Part shown: positions 1-5,980 of the stretch, in pieces
How positions within the stretch are numbered: the stretch's first letter is position 1
How the letters are laid out: every line of letters begins with the position of its first letter
Source: Candidatus Heimdallarchaeota archaeon AB_125
GTDB lineage: Archaea > Asgardarchaeota > Heimdallarchaeia > Heimdallarchaeales > Heimdallarchaeaceae
DNA length: 7,048 bases
NCBI GenBank assembly: GCA_001940755.1
Contig: MEHH01000146.1
Span: 1 to 7,048 of the forward strand
Direction: 5' to 3'
Made by a program: the position numbers and the translations under genes
Notes under the pieces: generated by a model
The model's database searches: none
Told to the model about the DNA's origin: nothing
The model's input: the letters and a program-made list of their open reading frames with translations, nothing else

Positions 1-441
1 CTCAACCATCTGTTCCACAACATCTGTTGCCATCTGGGCGATTCGTAATTTGTTTTCGTTAAACTCGCCGCCAACCCTTAACAGCTGCGCAGGTCCTGGG
101 CAGGGTATCCTCATTGCAAACTCCTCTGGAAGGCCAATATGCCTGGCAACCCTCCTTACGTGAGGCTTGTAAAGAGATGCAAGCGGCTCAAGCTTGCCTG
201 CACAGTATGGCAGGTCTATATTATGCTGCATCTGCCTCTTCTCGTCTGTCATGACTATATCAGGGGCAATAGTACCGTCAGCTATCCAGTCAGTGTTTAT
301 TTGAGCAAGATATTTATTGGAAGTAAGGACGTAAAGTTTTCTGAATATTTCTCTCTTAACACCACCGTCGATGATACCAGTAAACCGTGGAACAACAACT
401 CCTTCGGTACCTAAAACCCTAAAATTAGAGAAATAGGACAT
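1..441 (-). pseudogene. guaA: GMP synthase-like ATP pyrophosphatase, fragment missing its N-terminal part and running off the left edge
   Basis: This open frame of 147 codons runs off the left edge. It resembles the ATP-pyrophosphatase half of GMP synthase, which aminates XMP to GMP using ATP and glutamine-derived ammonia. Recognisable stretches are GVKREIFRKLY (about residues 27-37), ADGTIAPDIV (54-63, family form AQGTIYPD), KLEPLASLYKPHVRRVAR (83-100), IGLPEEFAMRIPCPGP (102-117, family form RHPFPGPG) and RVGGEFNENKLRIA (122-135, start of the dimerisation domain). The N-terminal PP-loop (SGGVDS) and the segment after it, some 70-100 residues, are absent. The ATG at 439-441 is preceded directly by an in-frame TAG and lies inside the ATP synthase subunit A gene, so it is probably not the real start. 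GC content and third codon positions are much richer in G/C than in the rest of the window. I read this as a guaA-type gene joined artificially or by recombination to the preceding gene. Exact identity (GuaA versus a paralogue) is less certain than the fold. Confidence 0.7.
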
Positions 442-2084
442 CTATTTTTTATAAGAATCTCAGCTCTACTGTGAAATAGAAGCATGAGTTTCATCATCTT
501 CATTTGTTTTTCAATTGGACAGAAAGAATCGACTGGATCAAACGCACTTTGTTGGAGAAAACCATCTTTGATGATATCAGCAACTAAGATAATGAGTTGC
601 TCATCTGCAGGTAAAGCTTTTGAACCTATCAATTCAACTATGTGTTGAAGTTCTTCATCCTTCTGAAGAACATTAAACATTTCCTGTCTATAACGTCCCC
701 AATCCTCTAGGCCAGATTCTAGTGCCCATTCTTCAATTACATCAACATATCCTGAATAGCTATTCAACCAGTTTATTGATGGAAAATGTTTCCTATTAGC
801 TAATTTAGGATCCAATCCCCAGAAAGTTTTCACAAACCTCTTCGTGTTAGCTGTAACAGGTTCACTGAAATCTCCTCCAGGTGGAGAAACAGCTGCAGTA
901 ATGTTGATAGATCCTTCTCTATATGGTGATCCTATGGTTACAACTTGTCCAGCTCTTTCATAGAAGTTTGCTAGCCTTGATCCAAGATAAGCAGGATATC
1001 CTTCTTCAACTGGCATCTCCTCTAATTGTCCTGCGATTTCTCTGAGAGCTTCAGCCCACCTACTTGTGCTATCAGCTGTTAGAAGCACATTCAGTCCTTG
1101 ATCTCTGAAATATTCTGCCATTGTAATTCCCATATAGATTGATGCTTCTCGCGCAGCTACTGGCATGTTAGAGACATTAGCAACAAGTATAGTTCTATCC
1201 ATCAAAGGATTCTGAGTATGTGGATCTATAAGTTTTGGAAACTCTCTTAAAACATCTGTCATCTCATTTCCTCTTTCCCCACAACCAATGTAGATAACAA
1301 CATTAGCATCACTCCACTTAGATAATTGATGCTGAATAACAGTTTTGCCAGTTCCAAAACCACCAGGAATTGCTGCTGTTCCCCCTTTAGCAATTGGAAA
1401 GAACATATCAATTATTCTCTGGCCGGTTACAAGTGGTTCACGCACTGGTAATTTCTTTTGGAAAGGTCGTGCTACTCTAACAGGCCACTCATGCATCATA
1501 GATAATTCGGACTTCTTTTTGCCAAATTCTTTAAACTCTACAATTGGGTCAGTAATTCTAAATTCTCCCTTATCTTGAAGTGAGATCAGTTCCCCATGAG
1601 TATCTGGAGGGGTAATAATTTTACTAGCAATAGTATCTGTCTCTTGAACAAAACCTAAAACATCTCCTCCTTTCAAAATGTGACCTTTAGTTAATTCCTT
1701 ATTTGGTTCAAATAACCATTTCTTTTCTCTATCAAGTGCATTTACTTGAATACCTCTACCAATAAATGAAGAAGATGATTTCTTTTTGATTTGCTCTAAT
1801 GGCCTTTGGATACCATCAAATATGTTAGTCAATAATCCTGGCCCTAATTCAGCAGAAAGAGACTTTCCAGAGGGATAAACTGGGTCAGTAATCTTTAATC
1901 CTTCAAGTGGTTCATAAACTTGAACAGTAGCAAAATCAAACTCAATTTCAATGATTTCACCGATAAGCCTCTCTTCCCCAACATATGTTATCTCACCCAT
2001 TCTGTATGAAGATAAGCCTTTAACCTCAACTGTAGACCCTCTAATGGAAACAATTCTGGCTCTTTCTTCAACTGAATTAGTCAT
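411..2084 (-). CDS. atpA: A-type ATP synthase catalytic subunit A, C-terminus probably truncated
   Basis: This is the catalytic subunit of the archaeal A1Ao ATP synthase (V-type family). Three copies alternate with subunit B in the head and make or hydrolyse ATP in step with ion flow through the membrane part. The 557 residues show the N-terminal beta-barrel (about 5-75), the A-type insertion domain (about 110-190) and the nucleotide-binding domain. The Walker A loop is GGFGTGKT (241-248), CGERGNEM (268-275) carries the catalytic glutamate, NMPVAAREASIYMGIT (306-321) is diagnostic, and LLTADSTSRWAEALREI (334-350) contains Walker B. The helical C-terminal domain follows (about 440 onward). There is no intein in the P-loop, a common insertion site in this gene. 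The protein stops at KNRCPISLILGF, where relatives (usually 578-590 residues) continue with a segment like LPVREEIxRMK. The last 20-30 residues are therefore missing, and the stop lies where GC content rises. The ATG at 2082-2084 has a TATA box at leaderless distance and no Shine-Dalgarno. Confidence 0.95.
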   Translation of the reverse strand: MTNSVEERARIVSIRGSTVEVKGLSSYRMGEITYVGEERLIGEIIEIEFDFATVQVYEPLEGLKITDPVYPSGKSLSAELGPGLLTNIFDGIQRPLEQIKKKSSSSFIGRGIQVNALDREKKWLFEPNKELTKGHILKGGDVLGFVQETDTIASKIITPPDTHGELISLQDKGEFRITDPIVEFKEFGKKKSELSMMHEWPVRVARPFQKKLPVREPLVTGQRIIDMFFPIAKGGTAAIPGGFGTGKTVIQHQLSKWSDANVVIYIGCGERGNEMTDVLREFPKLIDPHTQNPLMDRTILVANVSNMPVAAREASIYMGITMAEYFRDQGLNVLLTADSTSRWAEALREIAGQLEEMPVEEGYPAYLGSRLANFYERAGQVVTIGSPYREGSINITAAVSPPGGDFSEPVTANTKRFVKTFWGLDPKLANRKHFPSINWLNSYSGYVDVIEEWALESGLEDWGRYRQEMFNVLQKDEELQHIVELIGSKALPADEQLIILVADIIKDGFLQQSAFDPVDSFCPIEKQMKMMKLMLLFHSRAEILIKNRCPISLILGF

Positions 2085-2106
2085 TAGTGCAATATTATAT
2101 GCTAGA

Positions 2107-2113
2107 TAATAAA
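2107..2113 (-). promoter_or_regulatory. TATA box for the ATP synthase subunit A gene
   Basis: On the minus strand the sequence TTTATTA lies with its 3' edge 22 bases before the ATG at 2084. TATA boxes in archaea usually sit about 24-31 bases before the transcription start, so the start would fall at or within a few bases of the ATG, giving a leaderless mRNA. No GGAGG/GGTGA-like motif lies between box and start. This is inferred from spacing and composition only. Confidence 0.5.
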
Positions 2114-2147
2114 TAGTTTACTGACCAACAATATTCAAGCGTAAAGC

Positions 2148-2153
2148 TTTAAA
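2148..2153 (+). promoter_or_regulatory. TATA box (with BRE-like AAAGC) for the ATP synthase subunit F gene
   Basis: TTTAAA at 2148-2153 ends 23 bases before the ATG at 2177 and is preceded by GTAAAGC, which fits the purine-rich BRE bound by archaeal TFB. The spacing predicts transcription starting at or next to the ATG. It lies in the same 92-base spacer as the subunit A promoter, with the two boxes about 34 bases apart pointing in opposite directions. Confidence 0.55.
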
Positions 2154-2176
2154 CAAACTCTTCCAATGTTAATTCA

Positions 2177-2488
2177 ATGTCTAGTTCTGTTACATCAAGG
2201 AAAGCTTATGTTATAGGTGCTCGTGAAACAGTGAAAGGTTTCAATTTGATTGGTGTTCCAGGCGAAGAAGTATCAACACCGGATGAAACACTTGAAACTT
2301 TGGAAAGGATATTACAACAAGATTATTCCCTGATTATGATTTCTGCTTCAGTAATTATCGAAATTGAAGATACTATAGAACAAATACGATTGGAAAACTC
2401 CACACCTATTATCATCCTTTCAGATGCCAATATGAAACTTGATCCAAAAGAAATCGAGAAAAAATTCAGAAGATTCATAGGGTATTAG
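2177..2488 (+). CDS. atpF: A-type ATP synthase subunit F (central stalk)
   Basis: The 103-residue protein matches subunit F of A/V-type ATPases in length and pattern. It has KAYVIGARETVKGFNLIGV (residues 9-27, family form AVIGDEDTVTGFRLAG), a middle strand SLIMISASVIIEIEDTI (51-67, family form ILITERIAEEI) and the strand TPIIILSD (76-83), then a charged C-terminal helix (about 89-100). Family members are Rossmann-like and bind the D subunit in the rotating central stalk, and the C-terminal helix can reach toward the catalytic head and influence ATP hydrolysis. Usually atpF lies in the same operon just before atpA; here it is divergently transcribed from it. The ATG at 2177 has a TATA box 23 bases upstream and no Shine-Dalgarno, so a leaderless message is likely. 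An ATG at 2166 is out of frame. The gene ends one base before the converging acetyltransferase gene. Confidence 0.88.
   Translation: MSSSVTSRKAYVIGARETVKGFNLIGVPGEEVSTPDETLETLERILQQDYSLIMISASVIIEIEDTIEQIRLENSTPIIILSDANMKLDPKEIEKKFRRFIGY
2446..2464 (-). terminator. T-rich tract that could end transcription of the acetyltransferase gene
   Basis: Read on the minus strand, this stretch is T-rich with a run of six T. It begins about 25 bases past the acetyltransferase stop codon and lies inside the lysine-rich end of the subunit F gene (KEIEKKF). It mirrors the T tract on the other strand, so the convergent pair may share a bidirectional termination zone. Weak evidence, based on base composition only. 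Confidence 0.3.
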
Positions 2489-2504
2489 TTTATTTTTCTT
2501 TCTT
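2489..2504 (+). terminator. T-rich terminator tract after the subunit F gene
   Basis: Directly after the subunit F stop codon, the plus strand reads as a 16-base tract in which 13 bases are T. Archaeal RNA polymerase terminates at such T tracts without needing a hairpin. The tract lies inside the 3' end of the converging acetyltransferase gene, where it is the complement of its lysine-rich tail (IKKEK). Inferred from composition only. Confidence 0.45.
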
Positions 2505-3227
2505 AATACAATCTACACCAAATACTTTTTCAGCAATTCTAAAACCAAGTTTCTCGTATATCCTTACAGCTGGGAGATTGGTTTCTTCCACCCAAAGAGT
2601 AATAAGCTCTATCCCTTTTTCAATGAGAAAATCACACATCTTAATACTTAGATCATAACCTAATCCTTTATTTCTATGTTTCTTACCGACCCAAACTCCT
2701 CTAATTAAAGCAAAAGAGAATCTCTCAGTCTGTACATGATGAGGAGAGAATGCACATCCAATTAGTTCATCGTTCTCAATTATGCCGACTCCTCCTAGTC
2801 CTTGAGAAAAGAGGATTCTACGTTTTAATCCAAGTAATTTAATTTCATCTTTAGTAAGTTCTCTCGATATATATTCAGATTGAGGTCGAAAATTATCTTT
2901 TTTAAGATCCATACAAAGAAAAGTATTCATGTCTTTATTTCTAACAGATTTATCCATAGGAAAGAAATCGCTGAAATTACTCTGAATCAAATCTTTCCAT
3001 CCCAAATCAAAAGAAAGACTTATTCGGACTGCAGGGTTGAAATTATCAAGAATTTTTTCATTAGGAGTACCAAAAATTGTAGTATGAAGATCATAAGAAC
3101 ATCGGAAGGAATCATCTATACTGTCAATAATAACAATTTCTGGACAGATGTGAATATCCCAAATCATATATCCCAATCTTGCTATTCTTGGTTCTGCAGC
3201 TCTGAAAAAATTCTCAAATTCCTTCAT
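2490..3227 (-). CDS. GNAT-family N-acetyltransferase with an unrecognised N-terminal half
   Basis: The C-terminal half (about residues 130-240 of 245) is a GNAT acetyltransferase domain, which moves an acetyl group from acetyl-CoA to an amine. Visible signatures are the strand LIGCAF (155-160), then motif A as RGVWVGKKHRNKGLG (176-190), whose R-N-K-G-L-G loop binds the CoA pyrophosphate. The end of the fold is LITLWVEETNLPAVRIYEKLGFRI (208-231), with the usual N-x-x-A and Y-E-K-L-G-F. The first ~130 residues are not recognised; they are mixed alpha/beta, rich in aromatic residues, and could be a degenerate second GNAT domain or a substrate-binding part. The substrate cannot be told; RimI-like protein acetylation and small-molecule acetylation are both possible. 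The ATG at 3225-3227 has a TATA box 22 bases upstream, so the gene probably has its own leaderless promoter although it follows the TPR gene by only 46 bases on the same strand. No signal peptide or membrane segment; cytoplasmic. Confidence 0.85.
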   Translation of the reverse strand: MKEFENFFRAAEPRIARLGYMIWDIHICPEIVIIDSIDDSFRCSYDLHTTIFGTPNEKILDNFNPAVRISLSFDLGWKDLIQSNFSDFFPMDKSVRNKDMNTFLCMDLKKDNFRPQSEYISRELTKDEIKLLGLKRRILFSQGLGGVGIIENDELIGCAFSPHHVQTERFSFALIRGVWVGKKHRNKGLGYDLSIKMCDFLIEKGIELITLWVEETNLPAVRIYEKLGFRIAEKVFGVDCIKKEK

Positions 3228-3249
3228 AATGAATTAGATAAAATAGAAG

Positions 3250-3255
3250 TATAAA
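3250..3255 (-). promoter_or_regulatory. TATA box with purine-rich BRE for the acetyltransferase gene
   Basis: On the minus strand, TTTATA ends 22 bases before the ATG at 3227 and is preceded by GAAGGAAA (3256-3263), a good BRE-like purine stretch. It sits in the 46-base gap between the TPR gene and the acetyltransferase gene, so the latter can be transcribed independently as a leaderless message. Confidence 0.55.
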
Positions 3256-3273
3256 TTTCCTTCTAAAAGTTTC

Positions 3274-4254
3274 TTAAACATATTTTGGACCATAGAGTTC
3301 CTCATCAAGTTCATTCAAGTAGTCTTTATACTCTTGTTTATTTGAAATCTCAAAAGCCTTCTTCACTCTTACAGTTCCCTCATATCTCTGACCCATTTTG
3401 ATTAGTGCTTTACCTGAAATGAACAGAGCTTCATCATTGTCTTTTACTAATGTTAGTAGTTCGTTGCACAAGTTGAAAGCTTTCTGTATATTGCCTTCAG
3501 AGAGATACAATCTTGATAGTTTATTGTAAATCGCAGCATTTACAGGACGTGTTTTTTCTTCAACTTGCATTGCTTGAAGATATTTGTCTTTAGCTACATC
3601 TTCATGCCCCATAAACAAGTAGAGATCACCAAGTTCTTCATAGAGCTCTTGATTTGTAGGCTCAAGCTCAATTGCATCATTATATGCATCAACAGCAGAA
3701 ACGAAATTTTCCAGTTCTTTATAGCTTCTCCCCAATAATTTCCAAACTTCAATGTCTTCGTTTTTAGTTCTTAAATATGTTTCAAAACTTAGAACTGCAA
3801 CTTGAAACTCTCCTCTAGCCATAGCAAGTTTTCCTCTTCCAAGCCAAGATTGAGTGGCTCTAGGATTCAGAGAAGTGGATTTGAAGTAGTAATTTTCTGC
3901 AATTTCTGTTTGATTCCGAATTCTAAATATCTCTCCTAAAAGCTCATATGTCTCCCATGAATCAGAATCTTCTGCAATAACACTGCTTAATTCTGTGATT
4001 GCATCATCAAATTTTCCCATTAGATAATAGACTTTTCCTTTGAGATATTTTAAGCTAATATCTGCATACTTTGTTATTGATCTGTTAATGAATGATAACG
4101 ATTCTTCATATAGACCGTTATCGATTAAACTTTCAAGTAGCTCAATATCATACTTTTTTTTGTCCTCCCCTATTTCTGACCCCAAAGAACCACCTTGGAT
4201 GTATAGGTATCCCAATTTAAAAAACTTTTCAGTAGTTTTTGAAAAATAATTCAA
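3274..4254 (-). CDS. Tetratricopeptide (TPR) repeat protein
   Basis: A soluble 326-residue protein made almost entirely of tandem TPR helix pairs, a fold used as a scaffold for protein-protein binding. Repeats of about 34 residues can be set out at roughly 67-98, 99-132, 134-166, 168-200 and 202-235, with weaker ones at 35-65, 240-273 and 274-305. The clearest is WKLLGRSYKELENFVSAV (171-188) followed by DAYNDAIELEP (189-199). There is no signal peptide, membrane segment or catalytic domain. The start is uncertain: the open frame begins right after the in-frame stop of the upstream acyl-CoA synthetase gene, and the only early initiator is TTG at 4252-4254, six bases past that stop, with no clear Shine-Dalgarno. 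This fits translational coupling, with ribosomes finishing the synthetase and restarting at once. The two genes are probably one transcription unit. The partner protein cannot be identified; a link to the synthetase rests on position only. Confidence 0.85.
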   Translation of the reverse strand: MNYFSKTTEKFFKLGYLYIQGGSLGSEIGEDKKKYDIELLESLIDNGLYEESLSFINRSITKYADISLKYLKGKVYYLMGKFDDAITELSSVIAEDSDSWETYELLGEIFRIRNQTEIAENYYFKSTSLNPRATQSWLGRGKLAMARGEFQVAVLSFETYLRTKNEDIEVWKLLGRSYKELENFVSAVDAYNDAIELEPTNQELYEELGDLYLFMGHEDVAKDKYLQAMQVEEKTRPVNAAIYNKLSRLYLSEGNIQKAFNLCNELLTLVKDNDEALFISGKALIKMGQRYEGTVRVKKAFEISNKQEYKDYLNELDEELYGPKYV

Positions 4255-4260
4255 GAGATG

Positions 4261-5865
4261 TTATTCGTTTTCTCTGATGATTAGTTCTCGTTTTAGAACC
4301 TTACCAGCTGCACTTAAAGGTAAAGAATCCACGAATTCAAAGGATTTAGGAATTTTGTATTTTGTCATTGACTGGTTCAAACAGAACTCTTTCATTTCCT
4401 CTTCAGTAATTTTGTGACCTTCCTTCGCAACAATGAACGCCTTACCAACTTCACCAAAATAATCATCTGGAACAGGTATGACTGCAGCAAACGACACTCC
4501 TGGGTGTTTATAGAGCTCTTCTTCAACTTCTCTAGGGTATACTTTCAACCCACCGGAATTAATAATATCCTTAGACCTGTCAACTATAAAATAATAGTTT
4601 TCAGAATCTTTACGAGCAAGATCTCCTGTTTTCAACCATCCTTCAGAGGTGAAAACATTAAGTGATTCTAATCCTTTTCCTAAATAACCTTTCATAACCT
4701 GAGGACCAGAAATGAGTATCTCACCAATTTCTCCCTCTCCAACTTCAGCAAGGGTCTCAGGATCAACTAATCGAGCATGAGTATCAGTTAAAGGCTTACC
4801 AATAGAATTCACAATAGCTTTACCAAATGGGTTAATATGAGTAACAGGACTACATTCAGTTAAACCATAACCTTCTGTGATTGCAATGGAAGTCTTCTTC
4901 TGAAACTCCTCGTGTATTTCCTTTGGTAATGCTGAACCACCTGAGACACAAACTTTCAAGCTCTCAAGATTATACTTCTCAATCTTCGAGCGAAGAAGTG
5001 CAATGTACATAGTAGGAACTCCATAGAAGGAAGTAGCATGTAAATCTTCCATAAGTTTGAGCAAACTCTTAGGTTCAAATTTTGGGATAATCACAATCAT
5101 CTCACCTCGGAAAAGAGGGGCAAGAAAACTACATTGCAAACCGAAACTATGACACATAGGAAGAGCTGAAACTACACAACCTGTATATTCTGCAGGGATT
5201 TCTTTTGCCCATTCATTAAACTGAAGAGCATTGGCAAGAACATTAGAATGAGTGAGCATGACGGCCTTAGCATTCCCTGTCGTTCCCCCTGTATAAAGAA
5301 GGAATGCTAAATCTGTTGTTTTACTTCTTATCTCTGTTAGTTTTTCTTCTTTTCCAAGTATACTTGATAAAAGCACAAGGTCACAATTCTGATTTTGAGT
5401 GATTATTTTTTCAGACTCTACATCATCAACCAATATTTTTGCTTTAAACTGATATTGATTGACAGTTTCTGCTATTTTCTCACATAGATCTGTATTTGTT
5501 ATCAATACTTTTGACTCTGAATCTCTTAGTTGGAATGCTATTTCTTTTTGAGATAATCTTGGATTAATTAGAGTAACTTTTGCACCTACTTGAAATGATG
5601 CAAAAATAGAAATTACAAACCCTATGGAGTTTGGTAATAAAATAGCTATTGTCTCATTCTTCTCTACTGTGTTTGCATCTAGAAAGTATGCTATTTTATT
5701 GGTCATTTCGATAATTTCTCTTGCTTTATAATCTCTCAATCTCTCTTTGAAAAGAATCTTGTTTTCATCTGATTTTTCTACAATTTCTTGGAAATATTCA
5801 AATACAGATTTGTCTGGGTACTTTATTCTGCTAGGAAATATATCTTTCCAACTTGAATCACTCAT
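4261..5865 (-). CDS. AMP-forming acyl-CoA synthetase (fatty acid-CoA ligase-like)
   Basis: A complete 534-residue member of the adenylate-forming (ANL) superfamily. It activates a carboxylic acid with ATP to an acyl-AMP and then makes the CoA thioester. All core motifs are present in order: the phosphate loop YTGGTTGNAK (191-200), HSFG (239-242), GYGLTECSP (332-340), GWLKTGDLA (409-417), the hinge region DRSKDIINSGGLKVYP (429-444) with EVEEEL, and PLSAAGKVLKREL (516-528) with the catalytic lysine K522. Length and motif wording resemble medium/long-chain fatty acid-CoA ligases (FadD-like) more than acetyl-CoA synthetases, which are longer, but chain length cannot be read from sequence. No signal peptide; cytoplasmic. 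The ATG at 5863-5865 is preceded by a weak GTGA motif (about 7-10 bases upstream) and overlaps, as TAATG, the end of a seven-codon reading frame. No TATA box stands at leaderless distance, so the message probably has a short leader. A TPR gene follows within six bases. Confidence 0.93.
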   Translation of the reverse strand: MSDSSWKDIFPSRIKYPDKSVFEYFQEIVEKSDENKILFKERLRDYKAREIIEMTNKIAYFLDANTVEKNETIAILLPNSIGFVISIFASFQVGAKVTLINPRLSQKEIAFQLRDSESKVLITNTDLCEKIAETVNQYQFKAKILVDDVESEKIITQNQNCDLVLLSSILGKEEKLTEIRSKTTDLAFLLYTGGTTGNAKAVMLTHSNVLANALQFNEWAKEIPAEYTGCVVSALPMCHSFGLQCSFLAPLFRGEMIVIIPKFEPKSLLKLMEDLHATSFYGVPTMYIALLRSKIEKYNLESLKVCVSGGSALPKEIHEEFQKKTSIAITEGYGLTECSPVTHINPFGKAIVNSIGKPLTDTHARLVDPETLAEVGEGEIGEILISGPQVMKGYLGKGLESLNVFTSEGWLKTGDLARKDSENYYFIVDRSKDIINSGGLKVYPREVEEELYKHPGVSFAAVIPVPDDYFGEVGKAFIVAKEGHKITEEEMKEFCLNQSMTKYKIPKSFEFVDSLPLSAAGKVLKRELIIRENE

Positions 5866-5888
5866 TATTGGTCACTAAACCACTTCAT
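5865..5888 (-). other. Seven-codon upstream reading frame (MKWFSDQ) overlapping the synthetase start
   Basis: On the minus strand an ATG at 5886-5888 opens a frame of seven codons whose TAA stop overlaps the synthetase ATG as TAATG. If translated it would couple translation of the synthetase to a leader peptide. It has no Shine-Dalgarno and no well-placed TATA box of its own, and such short frames are common by chance. Confidence 0.15.
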
Positions 5889-5980
5889 GTTGGTTCCTTA
5901 ATGAACTTTATTGCTTGTAACTACTTTCTTTTCACTTTTGGTAAAAGAAAACGTTGATAAACACACCTTTTGACACTCAT
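5866..5980. promoter_or_regulatory. Divergent spacer with a 14-base near-palindrome, between the synthetase and the right-end gene
   Basis: This 115-base spacer must hold the promoters of two divergent genes. At 5893-5906 there is an imperfect palindrome, GTTCCTTAATGAAC, matching its own reverse complement at 12 of 14 positions and centred on TTAA. It lies 28-41 bases before the synthetase ATG, where a regulator could block transcription. Candidate TATA elements are weak: CAATAAAG on the minus strand (about 41-48 bases before the synthetase ATG) and TTGATAAA at 5954-5961 on the plus strand, ending about 19 bases before the other start. The operator idea is inference; short AT-rich palindromes occur by chance. 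Confidence 0.3.

Noticed and set aside
139..414. Plus-strand open frame of 91 codons
   Set aside because: It lies antisense to the guaA-like fragment, whose translation matches a known family; the plus-strand product shows no recognisable motif.
1300..1400. Possible intein in the subunit A P-loop, a known insertion site
   Set aside because: The protein reads straight through GGFGTGKT with no insertion or splice-junction residues.
1345..1578. Plus-strand open frame of 77 codons
   Set aside because: Antisense to the P-loop region of subunit A; the minus-strand reading is a highly conserved protein.
2085..2176. tRNA or small RNA gene in the ATPase spacer
   Set aside because: The spacer is fully accounted for by two promoters; no cloverleaf or strong hairpin was visible.
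2880..3254. Plus-strand open frame of 124 codons
   Set aside because: Antisense to the N-terminal half of the acetyltransferase gene, which is continuous with a clear GNAT domain; the plus-strand product has no domain signal.
4040..4249. Plus-strand open frame of 69 codons
   Set aside because: Antisense to the N-terminal part of the TPR gene and without recognisable features.
4414..4665. Plus-strand open frame of 83 codons
   Set aside because: Antisense to the conserved C-terminal part of the acyl-CoA synthetase.
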